A DNA stretch of 64,000 bases from Oryzibacter oryziterrae (GTDB taxonomy: Bacteria > Pseudomonadota > Alphaproteobacteria > Rhizobiales > Pleomorphomonadaceae). The notes beneath the pieces were generated by a model that searched no databases, had not been told where the DNA came from, and was given only the letters and a program-made list of their open reading frames with translations. The stretch lies in NCBI RefSeq assembly GCF_021864535.1, contig NZ_JAKJIC010000004.1, positions 186,001 to 250,000 of the forward strand, in the 5' to 3' direction. This document shows positions 54,080 through 62,199 of the stretch, piece after piece; within the stretch, counting starts at the first letter, position 1, and each line of letters starts with the position of its first letter. The translations under genes were made by a program, and so were the position numbers.

Positions 54080-55699
54080 ATGCGCATGCTTCGCTGTCTT
54101 GCGACGCTCTTCCTCCTGATGATGACCGTGCTGCCGCTGAAAGCGGCCACCGCGATCGCCGATGCCGATCTCACGGCGCTGGTCAACGCGCTGGGCGCCG
54201 GCGACTTCGACGCGACGGAGCAGGCCATTGCGGCCTTGGCGGCCTCGGGAGATGACCGCGTCGCCGGCATCCTCGACAAGCTCGGCAACGGCGAGCTGGT
54301 GACGCGCAAGGCCGACAAGGCCGTGTTCATCGGCGAGAAGGCCGACAAGGATTTCAAGCTGACCGATCCTGTAACCGGAGCCGACGCGGGCATCGTGCCC
54401 AAGGCGACCGTGGACAAGCTCAAGGTCAACAACAAGCTGCGCCGCGCCATCGCCACGGCGGTCGGCACGCTGACGCTGCGCAATGCCGATCCGAAGGTGC
54501 GCCTCGCCGCCGCCGAAGCGGTGATGAAGTCGCAGGACGCCGCCGCCATCCCGGCGCTCGACGCGGCCATCGGGGCGGAAACCGATGCAGCAGTGAAGAC
54601 GGCGATGATCTCTGCGCGCGCCGCCGCTGTCCTTGCCTCGGATCTTCCCGACAGCGAGAAGGCCAAGGCCGTCGATACCATTGCCGATCTGGGCACCCGC
54701 GACGCTCTGGGCATGATCGCACCCTATGCCGGTCAGGCCGGCCCGATCGGTGATGCGGTGAAGGCGGCCACCACGGCCATCAATGCCAAGCTGGCGCTGT
54801 GGGACGCCGGTCAGAACATCTGGTACGGCCTGTCGCTCGGCTCGGTGCTGCTGCTCGCCGCCATCGGGCTCGCCATCACCTTCGGCGTGATGGGCATCAT
54901 CAATATGGCCCATGGCGAAATGGTCATGCTGGGCGCCTATGCCACCTTCGGCGTGCAGGAGCTGATCCGCAACAACGCCCCGGAACTGTTCGACTATTCG
55001 CTGCTGATCGCCCTGCCGGTGGCCTTCGTCACGGCGGGCGGCGTCGGCATCCTCATCGAGCGCAGCATCATTCGCTGGCTCTACGGGCGGCCGCTCGAAA
55101 CGCTGCTGGCCACCTGGGGCGTGTCGCTGATCCTGCAGCAGGCGGTGCGCACGATCTTTGGCGCCAACAACCGGGAAGTGGGCAATCCTTCGTGGATGTC
55201 GGGCGCCTTCACCATCGGCGAAATGCAGGTCACCTGGTCGCGCCTGTGGATCATCGCCTTTGCCGCCGTGGTCTTCCTGTCGCTGATCGGCGTCCTCAAG
55301 AAGACGGCGCTCGGCCTGCAGATGCGGGCGGTGACGGCCAACCGCCCCATGGCCAGCGCCATGGGCATCCGCACTCCCTTCATCGACGCGCTGACCTTCG
55401 GCCTCGGCTCGGGCATTGCCGGCCTGGCCGGCGTGGCACTGAGCCAGATCGACAATGTCTCGCCCAACCTCGGTCGCGGCTACATCATCGACAGCTTCAT
55501 GGTCGTGGTGTTCGGCGGTGTCGGCAATCTGTGGGGCACGCTGGTGGGCGCCATGACGCTGGGCGTCGCCAACAAGTTCCTGGAGCCCTATGCCGGCGCC
55601 GTGCTCGGCAAGATTCTGCTGCTGGTCTTCATCATCCTGTTCATCCAGAAGCGCCCGCGCGGCCTGTTCGCCCTCAAGGGACGAGCGGTGGAAGCGTAA
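54080..55699 (+). CDS. urtB: Urea ABC transporter, permease UrtB
   Basis: 539 residues. The signal-like N-terminus LRCLATLFLLMMTVLPLKAA is followed by a periplasmic helical domain of about 210 residues (LTALVNALGAGDFDATEQAI, VRLAAAEAVMKSQDAAAIPA), the extension that marks UrtB against LivH. Then a LivH-type permease with about eight helices: NIWYGLSLGSVLLLAAIGLA, FGVMGIINMAHGEMVMLGAY and the ATPase-contact loop. The ATG at 54080 is chosen at the start of the signal segment; the longer frame overlaps urtA. The stop overlaps a small ORF (TAATG). Confidence 0.94.
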   Translation: MRMLRCLATLFLLMMTVLPLKAATAIADADLTALVNALGAGDFDATEQAIAALAASGDDRVAGILDKLGNGELVTRKADKAVFIGEKADKDFKLTDPVTGADAGIVPKATVDKLKVNNKLRRAIATAVGTLTLRNADPKVRLAAAEAVMKSQDAAAIPALDAAIGAETDAAVKTAMISARAAAVLASDLPDSEKAKAVDTIADLGTRDALGMIAPYAGQAGPIGDAVKAATTAINAKLALWDAGQNIWYGLSLGSVLLLAAIGLAITFGVMGIINMAHGEMVMLGAYATFGVQELIRNNAPELFDYSLLIALPVAFVTAGGVGILIERSIIRWLYGRPLETLLATWGVSLILQQAVRTIFGANNREVGNPSWMSGAFTIGEMQVTWSRLWIIAFAAVVFLSLIGVLKKTALGLQMRAVTANRPMASAMGIRTPFIDALTFGLGSGIAGLAGVALSQIDNVSPNLGRGYIIDSFMVVVFGGVGNLWGTLVGAMTLGVANKFLEPYAGAVLGKILLLVFIILFIQKRPRGLFALKGRAVEA

Positions 55700-55809
55700 T
55701 GGCGGCAACTGAGGCAAGAAACGTGAGCGCAGCGAACCGGCTCCAAGGGCGCCCGCGCAGCGAAAGCCAAGGCCGGAGGCCGCCGGCGACTGAGGAACAA
55801 ATATGCTAA
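55699..55809 (+). CDS. Possible 36-codon small ORF between urtB and urtC
   Basis: The ATG overlaps the urtB stop as TAATG, and the frame runs to TAA at 55807-55809, crossing the urtC start by 7 nt. The product is 36 residues, rich in Arg, Ala and Gln, with no recognisable motif. The arrangement would suit translational coupling between urtB and urtC, but the sequence may equally be a short intergenic repeat. Not supported by homology. Confidence 0.25.
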   Translation: MAATEARNVSAANRLQGRPRSESQGRRPPATEEQIC

Positions 55810-56945
55810 CCTATTGGCTTACCAACGGTTTCGATAGAAAAGCCCAAATCGTGACGGCCGTGCTCGTGGCGCTCGCGATTGTGGTGCCGCTCGGCAGCCT
55901 CCTGCCGCCTGACGACAGCGTCCTGCACATCTCCACCTATCAGGTGACGCTGTTCGGCAAGTATCTCACCTATGCGCTGCTGGCGCTGGCGGTGGATCTG
56001 GTGTGGGGCTATTGCGGCATCCTTTCGCTCGGCCATGGCGCCTTCTTCGCCCTCGGAGGATACGCCTGCGGCATGTATCTGATGCGCCAGATCGGCACGC
56101 GCGGCGTCTATGCCGATCCGGTGCTGCCCGACTTCATGGTGTTCCTGAACTGGAAGGACCTGCCCTGGTTCTGGTACGGCTTCGACATGGCCTGGTTCGC
56201 CTTCCTGATGGTGATCCTGGTGCCCGGCCTGCTCGCCTTCGTCTTCGGCTGGTTCGCCTTCCGAAGCCGCGTCACCGGCGTCTATCTGTCCATCATCACC
56301 CAGGCCATGACCTATGCGCTGCTGCTGGCCTTCTTCCGCAATGACATGGGCTTTGGCGGCAACAACGGCCTGACCGACTTCAAGGACATCCTGGGCTATT
56401 CCATCCAGTCGCCGGGGACGCGCGCCGGCCTGTTCGCCGCCTCGGCGCTGTTCCTCGCCTTCTTCTTCGTGGTCGCCTCGGCACTCACGCGCTCCAAGCT
56501 TGGCAAGGTGCTGGTGGCGGTGCGCGACGCGGAAAGCCGCACGCGCTTCATCGGCTACCGGGTGGAACACTACAAGCTGTTCGTCTGGACGCTGAGTGCG
56601 GTGATGGCGGGCGTCGCCGGTGCGCTCTATGTGCCGCAGGTCGGTATCATCAATCCCTCCGAGTTCGATCCCGCCGCCTCGATCGAAGCGGTGATCTGGG
56701 TGGCCGTGGGCGGACGCGGCACCCTGGTCGGCGCGCTCATCGGCGCCGTGGTGGTGAACTTCGGCAAGACCTGGTTCACCGGCATGCTGCCCGAGTTGTG
56801 GCTCTTCGCCCTCGGCGGCCTGTTCGTGATCGTAACACTGTTCCTGCCGACGGGGATTGTCGGGCTGTTCGCGCGGCTGAAGAGCCTGCGCAAGCCGCCA
56901 GTCGCCCCGGTCGCGGTCGCCAACCAGAGCGGAGGCGCATCATGA
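55803..56945 (+). CDS. urtC: Urea ABC transporter, permease UrtC
   Basis: 380 residues, LivM-type inner-membrane permease with about ten helices. Hallmarks: YALLALAVDLVWGYCGILSL and GHGAFFALGGYACGMYLMRQ, GFGGNNGLTDFKDILG, and near the end AVMAGVAGALYVPQVGIINP and AVGGRGTLVGALIGA. Forms the channel with UrtB. GAGGAACAAAT precedes the ATG. Ends in an ATGA overlap with urtD. Confidence 0.95.
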   Translation: MLTYWLTNGFDRKAQIVTAVLVALAIVVPLGSLLPPDDSVLHISTYQVTLFGKYLTYALLALAVDLVWGYCGILSLGHGAFFALGGYACGMYLMRQIGTRGVYADPVLPDFMVFLNWKDLPWFWYGFDMAWFAFLMVILVPGLLAFVFGWFAFRSRVTGVYLSIITQAMTYALLLAFFRNDMGFGGNNGLTDFKDILGYSIQSPGTRAGLFAASALFLAFFFVVASALTRSKLGKVLVAVRDAESRTRFIGYRVEHYKLFVWTLSAVMAGVAGALYVPQVGIINPSEFDPAASIEAVIWVAVGGRGTLVGALIGAVVVNFGKTWFTGMLPELWLFALGGLFVIVTLFLPTGIVGLFARLKSLRKPPVAPVAVANQSGGAS

Positions 56946-57694
56946 GCGAGAAAGCCGAGGGCTCCATCCTCTATCTCGATGAAGTCTCTGTTTCCTTTGA
57001 TGGTTTCAGGGCGATCAACAAGCTGTCGCTGGTGCTGGAACCGGGCGAGATGCGCGCGATCATCGGGCCCAACGGCGCCGGCAAGACCACGATGATGGAC
57101 ATCATCACCGGCAAGACCCGACCCGATTCCGGTGACGTGCTCTATGACGGCAAGGTGGATCTGACCACGCTGGACGAAGCGGGGATCGCGCGGCTGGGCA
57201 TCGGCCGGAAATTCCAGAAACCGACGGTTTTTGAAAGCCATACGGTGGAGGACAATATCGAGCTGGCGCTGAAGGCCAGGCGCGGCACCTGGGCGACGCT
57301 GTTCCACCGGCGTAGCCGGTCCGAACAGGTCCGCATTGACGAACTGCTTCAAACCATTCGCCTTTCCGACAAGCGGGACCTGCTGGCGGCCAAGCTGAGC
57401 CACGGCCAGAAGCAATGGCTGGAGATCGGCATGCTGCTCGCCCAGGAGCCGCGCCTGCTGCTCGTCGACGAGCCGGCGGCCGGCATGACGGACGCGGAGA
57501 CGGCCGAAACCGCCATTCTTCTCAAGGAGATAGCCAAGACGCAGAGCGTGGTGGTGGTGGAGCATGACATGACCTTCGTGAGGGATCTCGGGGTCAAGGT
57601 CACGGTTCTCCATGAAGGCAGCGTGTTGGCCGAGGGGCCGCTCGATCAGGTCTCGGCCAATCCCAAGGTCATCGAAGTCTATCTCGGGCGCTGA
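56942..57694 (+). CDS. urtD: Urea ABC transporter, ATP-binding protein UrtD
   Basis: 250 residues, LivG-type ATPase. Walker A GPNGAGKTTMMDIITGKTRP; LGIGRKFQKPTVF is the Q-loop region; signature KLSHGQKQWLEIGMLL (the SHGQ variant is typical of UrtD); Walker B LLLVDEPAAGMTD; switch histidine in VVVVEHDMTFVR. Powers urea uptake with UrtE. Starts inside the urtC stop. Confidence 0.95.
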   Translation: MSEKAEGSILYLDEVSVSFDGFRAINKLSLVLEPGEMRAIIGPNGAGKTTMMDIITGKTRPDSGDVLYDGKVDLTTLDEAGIARLGIGRKFQKPTVFESHTVEDNIELALKARRGTWATLFHRRSRSEQVRIDELLQTIRLSDKRDLLAAKLSHGQKQWLEIGMLLAQEPRLLLVDEPAAGMTDAETAETAILLKEIAKTQSVVVVEHDMTFVRDLGVKVTVLHEGSVLAEGPLDQVSANPKVIEVYLGR

Positions 57695-57719
57695 CGCCGA
57701 CATCCAAGAGGAACAGACG

Positions 57720-58415
57720 ATGCTGAGCGTCGAAAATGTCGATCTCTACTATGGTGCGGCGCAGGCCTTGCGCAGCGTGTCGATGACCGCAGAGCCGGGC
57801 AAGGTGACCTGCGTCATGGGCCGCAACGGCGTCGGCAAGACCTCGCTGATGCGGTCCATCGTCGGGCTGCAGTCGATCGCCGCCGGCAAGATCCTGTGGG
57901 AAGGCAAGGACATAGCTGGCCTCAAGCCCTATGAACGTGCCCGCCGCGGTGTCGCCGTGGTGCCGCAGGGGCGCGAGGTGTTCCCCCTCCTGACCGTGCA
58001 GGAAAACCTCGAGACCGGTTATGCGCCGCTTGCCCGCAAGGACAAGTATATCCCGGATACCATCTTCGATCTGTTTCCGGTGCTGAAGGATATGCTGCGC
58101 CGCCGCGGCGGTGATCTCTCGGGTGGACAGCAACAGCAGCTCGCCATAGGTAGAGCTCTTGTAACGCGCCCGCGTCTCCTCGTATTGGATGAGCCGACCG
58201 AAGGTATACAGCCTTCGATCATCAAGGACATCGGTCGCGCCATCAAGTTCCTGCGTGATCAGGGTGACATGGCGATCGTTCTGGTGGAGCAGTATTTCGA
58301 ATTCGCCAAGGATCTGGCCGACCTGTTCATCGTGATGGATCGCGGCGAAGTCGTGATCTCCGGCACCAAGGACTCGATGAACGAGGAGGAGGTGCGGCAG
58401 AGGATTGCAGTATAA
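57720..58415 (+). CDS. urtE: Urea ABC transporter, ATP-binding protein UrtE
   Basis: 231 residues, LivF-type ATPase. Starts MLSVENVDLYYGAAQALRSV as UrtE proteins do. Walker A MGRNGVGKTSLMRSIVG; PQGREVFPLLTVQENLETG; signature DLSGGQQQQLAIGRALVTRP; Walker B LLVLDEPTEGIQPSII; EQYFEFAKDLADLFIVMDRG near the end. AAGAGGAA lies upstream. Last gene of urtABCDE; no urease genes are in the window. Confidence 0.95.
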   Translation: MLSVENVDLYYGAAQALRSVSMTAEPGKVTCVMGRNGVGKTSLMRSIVGLQSIAAGKILWEGKDIAGLKPYERARRGVAVVPQGREVFPLLTVQENLETGYAPLARKDKYIPDTIFDLFPVLKDMLRRRGGDLSGGQQQQLAIGRALVTRPRLLVLDEPTEGIQPSIIKDIGRAIKFLRDQGDMAIVLVEQYFEFAKDLADLFIVMDRGEVVISGTKDSMNEEEVRQRIAV

Positions 58416-58445
58416 AGCGTGAATCATGCATGTAACTACATGGCG

Positions 58446-58472
58446 CCTTTGTCGCAATCGCTTTGACAAAGG
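58446..58472 (+). terminator. Hairpin after urtE
   Basis: CCTTTGTC and GACAAAGG are exact 8-bp arms around an 11-nt loop, 30 bp after the urtE stop. No U-tract follows, so its strength is uncertain; position supports an end to the urt unit. Confidence 0.4.
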
Positions 58473-58863
58473 TCGCGCTTGCGTCGCGCCAGACCCGATG
58501 CGATGTCGCACTTAAGACACATCCGCCTCGACGGGGGCGAGCCGTCCCGGCGGGGTGTCTTGGCAGGGGGGCAAGAGAGTCTCGTACGCGTCGTACCGGC
58601 GCCCCAACGACCCCGCCGTTGCTGGTGGGCGATCATGTTGCTCAGCAGAGTCCGCAAGGACGGTCGTGATCAACGCGGCTAGTTTCGTGCTGCGGGGGTG
58701 TGCCAATAGATACTTCTATCGACGTGCCGCACATCGATGCGGAAAAATGCGCAATCAAAGACAACCATTGATATTAGTCTTGAACATGAAGCCGCTATCC
58801 CCTATCGGCACGGCTGGCGTGGGCACGCCAAGCTCGCGCCTGTAGTTGGAAGGGGTGTTTGGG
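58473..58863. other. Intergenic region between urtE and the secreted-protein gene
   Basis: About 390 bp. It has several small GC-rich palindromes around 58530-58620 (for example near GGGGCGAGCCGTCCC and GTACGCGTCGTAC), and short open frames without ribosome binding sites. I see no tRNA, no known RNA motif and no convincing gene. The last 120 bp become less GC-rich and probably carry the promoter of the next gene. Confidence 0.45.
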
Positions 58864-59253
58864 ATGCGTTTGTTTGCATGTGTGGCGATTTTCGCTGGCC
58901 TGGTTGCTCCGGCGATGGCCGATGAAGTTTTGCCGATCAAGCTGAAGGCCGGCCAGGGGTTTGCCGATCCGTTCTTTACCTACACGGCCTCGGGCTGTGG
59001 TTCGGCCGGTGCCTCCCGCGTGGAACTGGTCGAAGCCCCCAAGCACGGCAAGGTGACCTTCCGCTACGAAGACATCGTCAAGCAGGGCAAGCCCTGTGGT
59101 GGCCACACATTCCGCGCCAACGTGATGCACTTCAAGCCGGACGCCGGGTTCAAGGGCACCGACCGCCTGGTCTTGAAGTTCGGTCACTTCACCGATACCG
59201 ACCAGATGAGCATGGTCTGGGACAAGGTGACCTATGATCTGAGCTTCCAGTAA
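58864..59253 (+). CDS. Small secreted protein of unknown function
   Basis: 129 residues. Signal peptide MRLFACVAIFAGLVAPAMA with a likely cut before DEVLPIK. The mature part of about 110 residues has two cysteines (SGCGS and GKPCGGH) that could form a disulfide, and beta-rich stretches HGKVTFRYEDIV, DRLVLKFGHF and KVTYDLSF, suggesting a small periplasmic beta-sandwich. I do not recognise a family. The start is set by the signal peptide and GAAGGGG upstream. Monocistronic between two intergenic gaps, with a hairpin after the stop. Confidence 0.75.
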   Translation: MRLFACVAIFAGLVAPAMADEVLPIKLKAGQGFADPFFTYTASGCGSAGASRVELVEAPKHGKVTFRYEDIVKQGKPCGGHTFRANVMHFKPDAGFKGTDRLVLKFGHFTDTDQMSMVWDKVTYDLSFQ

Positions 59254-59261
59254 GCCTGATC

Positions 59262-59292
59262 GCCGATGCCGCCCTGCGGCGGTGGCATCGGC
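59262..59292 (+). terminator. Hairpin after the small secreted-protein gene
   Basis: GCCGATGCCGCC, CTGC loop, GGCGG-T-GGCATCGGC: a stem of at least 9 bp plus inner GCC/GGC pairs, starting 9 bp after the stop. It is followed by CTATCC, so there is no U-tract. Confidence 0.55.
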
Positions 59293-59797
59293 CTATCCGG
59301 CGTCTGACCCGGCGTTGGGAGTATCCAGCGGCTCCGCCTGTTCCCGGTGGGCGGCCCTGCCTTTGGGCACGGCATTTATCCGACCGTCAAAGCAAAGGGC
59401 ACGGTCAGGTGCCCCAGAGACTTCGGACTGTTGCCAGCCCGGGCAAGGGCGGGATGACCGCCTGGCATTGGCCATGAAGCGCTTCGCGACGCGACAATCT
59501 CCTTGGCGCGTCCGCGCGAAAATGGAATGCCGCGGTTGGAATATTCCGCGGGAATTTGGAATGAAAATTTCGAAATACACTCAAGCCAAGCAGATGAATG
59601 AGTGTCGGCGTAGAATACGTGCCAATATCTTCCGATTTTACCATATATTTAAACATACACTATAGCCACGAATGAGATTTCCCTGCTGGTTGGGGAGCGG
59701 CTGAGTTCAAATCGTAGCGTTCTGCGGGAAGAGGAGCCCCGGAACGGATACGCTCGCTGCCCCGGGCCGGCCGCCAAATCGACGTCGGAGGATGCGA
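59293..59797. other. Intergenic region upstream of the chemotaxis receptor
   Basis: About 500 bp. The part from 59560 to 59665 is AT-rich (ATTTTACCATATATTTAAAC) and probably holds the receptor promoter. Open frames of about 100 codons cross it on both strands, without ribosome binding sites or recognisable products. Nothing else seen. Confidence 0.45.
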
Positions 59798-62191
59798 ATG
59801 GCTCGCCTGAATTTCTTTCTCGATCGACCCACGGGCTTCAAGATCGGCGCAGGTATAACCGTGATGGTGGTGCTTGCCGGCCTTATCGGAACGGCCAGCC
59901 TGCAAGGCGTCGAAGAACTGGCGCGCACGGTCGACCGCTCGTCCGGCGCGACCGGCATTCTGGTGAAGATCAACAGCGCGGTGCAGGACGTCAATCGCTT
60001 CCTGGTGGAGAATGATCCCGGCGCCATCACGTCGGCACTCTCCAACCTGAACGAGGCCGACGGCGACCTTTCGGCGACCGGCTCTGCGGATACGGCGACG
60101 GTCGAGAATCTCAAGACCACGGTGAAGGGCTTTTCCGGGGCCGTTTCCAGCCTTGACGGGGCGGCAAAGACGATTTCGGACGCTCGCACCAGCCAGGCGG
60201 ACCTGTTCGCGCGGGTGATGGACGCCGCTTCGAAGAGCCAGGCGGACGCCGAACAGGCCTGGAAGGATGCTGTCGCCTCCGCATCGGCGGCGCAGACCGA
60301 AGCCGGTGCCGTTCAGAACATGATCGGCGCTGTCGGCGTGATCACCGCCAATACGGCGCGGTCCCAGCTGATGCTCGAGAACGCGGTGAAGGGGAACGCC
60401 AAGCTGATCATGCAGGCCAAGATGACGGCCTCGACGCTGAAGGGCCAGATCGCCCTGCTGCAGAAGGACGGGCCGGACACCATCAAGGCCGCCGCTGACG
60501 ACATGCAGGCCACGCTCGACAAGGTGACCGCCGCTTTCGCCGCTCTGCCGGCCGATCCGCTGGCAGGCCTGGCTCCCGGCGGTCGTGTCGCCGCCCTCGA
60601 CGCCATATCCGCCGATATCGAGACGATTGCCGGCAGCAATGCCAAGCTCGGCTTCTCCCTGAAAAAGGCCCTCGACGAAGCCAACCTCGCGGCCAAGCGA
60701 TCCACCTTCGCCGCCGATCAGGCGCGCGAGAATGCTGCAGTTGGCCAGCAGTTGGCCGAACGCGCGCTGGAACTGAAAGGCGACGTGGCGGCCTTCGAAC
60801 TCACCCGTTCCGACAAGGATGAGGCTCAGGTCCGCGCCACGCTCGACGCGGCCGGAGCCCTGGTGAAGAAGCTCACCGGCGCCGGCGCGAAGAATGTTGC
60901 CGACGATCTCGCCGCCTATCACGAGAGCTTCGCCAACATGGTCACGGCCATCAGGTCCTTCGATCAGGCTGTGGCCTCGGCACGCACCTTCGCCAGCCAG
61001 ACCGCGACAGCCATCGGCAGCATGATCGCCGATCAGGCGTCGATTGCCAGCCTGCAGAAGTCCCGTTCCTGGAATGTGGTGGTGCTGGTGACGGTGGTGA
61101 TCATCCTGGCGGCCGTGGGCATCGGCTTCCTGCTGACCAGGTCGATCGCCCGCCCGATCGCCTTCATCACCGACGCCATGCTGCGCCTGTCCGGCGGCGC
61201 GACCGACATCGTGTTGCAGGGCAAGACGCGCAACGACGAGATCGGCAAGATGTTCGACGCCGTCGGGGTGTTCCGCGACAATGCCGTCGAGCGCATGCGG
61301 CTCCTGGAACGAACCGGCGCGGAAGAGCGCCGGCAGACGGCGCGTGCCGAACGCGTTCAGTCGCTGATCGCCACCTTCCGCCAGCGCTCGGAAATGCTGG
61401 TGCGCACGGTCAACCGGACGGCCGATGATCTTCAGAGCACCGCGCGCCAGCTTACCGACGTTGCCGCCTCTGCGGCCGAGCAGGCCACGGCGGCCACGGC
61501 GGCCACCGACAACAGCCTGCAGGGCGTGACCACCGTTGCTTCCTCCGCCGAGGAACTGAGCGCATCCATCGGCGAGATCGGCCGGCAGGTGAGTTCGGCG
61601 TCCACCGTCGTCACCAATGCCAGCACCTCGGCCGCCACCATGAACACCCGCATCGTTGAATTGTCGCAATGCGCCGGTGAGATCGGCACCGTGGTCGGCC
61701 TCATCAAGGCAATCGCCGACCAGACCAATCTTCTCGCCCTCAACGCCACCATCGAGGCGGCCCGCGCCGGCGAGGCCGGCAAGGGCTTTGCCGTCGTGGC
61801 GGGTGAAGTGAAGTCGCTCGCCTCGCAGACGGCGCGGGCGACCGACGAGATCGCCAAGCAGATCGAGGCCATCCAGCGGGTGACCGACCAGACGGCCGAC
61901 GCCGTGCGCGACATTGTCGAGCGGATGCGGTCGGCCGATCAGGCCACGGCCGCCATCGCCTCGTCGGTGGTGGAGCAGGAAGCGGCGACGGCCGAGATCT
62001 CGCGCAGCGTCCAGGTGGCGGCCCATAACTCCGAAGGCGCCAGCCGAGCCACATCGTCGCTGATGTCGGAAGTGGAAATCGCCGCGGAATCGGCCCGCGC
62101 CGTGCTTGAGGCCTCGCGGAGCGTCATCCAGGACTCGGCCCAGCTCAACGCGGCCATCGAAGAGTTCCTTACCGAAGTGGCGGCCATGTAG
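59798..62191 (+). CDS. Methyl-accepting chemotaxis protein
   Basis: 797 residues. First membrane helix at about 17-38 ([20 protein letters not shown]), then a very long helical periplasmic part (about 40-425) rich in Ala, Asp and Lys. The second membrane helix ([20 protein letters not shown]) leads to HAMP ([19 protein letters not shown]) and a cytoplasmic signalling domain with the hairpin tip [20 protein letters not shown] and [17 protein letters not shown]. Signals to CheA/CheW. The start at 59798 has GGAGG at a 6-nt gap; an ATG at 59792 lies too close to it. The ligand is unknown; no che genes are nearby. Confidence 0.93.
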   Translation: MARLNFFLDRPTGFKIGAGITVMVVLAGLIGTASLQGVEELARTVDRSSGATGILVKINSAVQDVNRFLVENDPGAITSALSNLNEADGDLSATGSADTATVENLKTTVKGFSGAVSSLDGAAKTISDARTSQADLFARVMDAASKSQADAEQAWKDAVASASAAQTEAGAVQNMIGAVGVITANTARSQLMLENAVKGNAKLIMQAKMTASTLKGQIALLQKDGPDTIKAAADDMQATLDKVTAAFAALPADPLAGLAPGGRVAALDAISADIETIAGSNAKLGFSLKKALDEANLAAKRSTFAADQARENAAVGQQLAERALELKGDVAAFELTRSDKDEAQVRATLDAAGALVKKLTGAGAKNVADDLAAYHESFANMVTAIRSFDQAVASARTFASQTATAIGSMIADQASIASLQKSRSWNVVVLVTVVIILAAVGIGFLLTRSIARPIAFITDAMLRLSGGATDIVLQGKTRNDEIGKMFDAVGVFRDNAVERMRLLERTGAEERRQTARAERVQSLIATFRQRSEMLVRTVNRTADDLQSTARQLTDVAASAAEQATAATAATDNSLQGVTTVASSAEELSASIGEIGRQVSSASTVVTNASTSAATMNTRIVELSQCAGEIGTVVGLIKAIADQTNLLALNATIEAARAGEAGKGFAVVAGEVKSLASQTARATDEIAKQIEAIQRVTDQTADAVRDIVERMRSADQATAAIASSVVEQEAATAEISRSVQVAAHNSEGASRATSSLMSEVEIAAESARAVLEASRSVIQDSAQLNAAIEEFLTEVAAM

Positions 62192-62199
62192 GCTGCCGC

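Noticed and set aside
52567-54714. 715-codon minus-strand frame opposite urtA and urtB
   Set aside because: Antisense to clear urea-transporter genes; the product has no recognisable domain.
58500-58700. Possible tRNA or structured RNA in the palindromic stretch after urtE
   Set aside because: No cloverleaf with a T-loop GTTCRANNC and acceptor pairing could be drawn; only small isolated palindromes.
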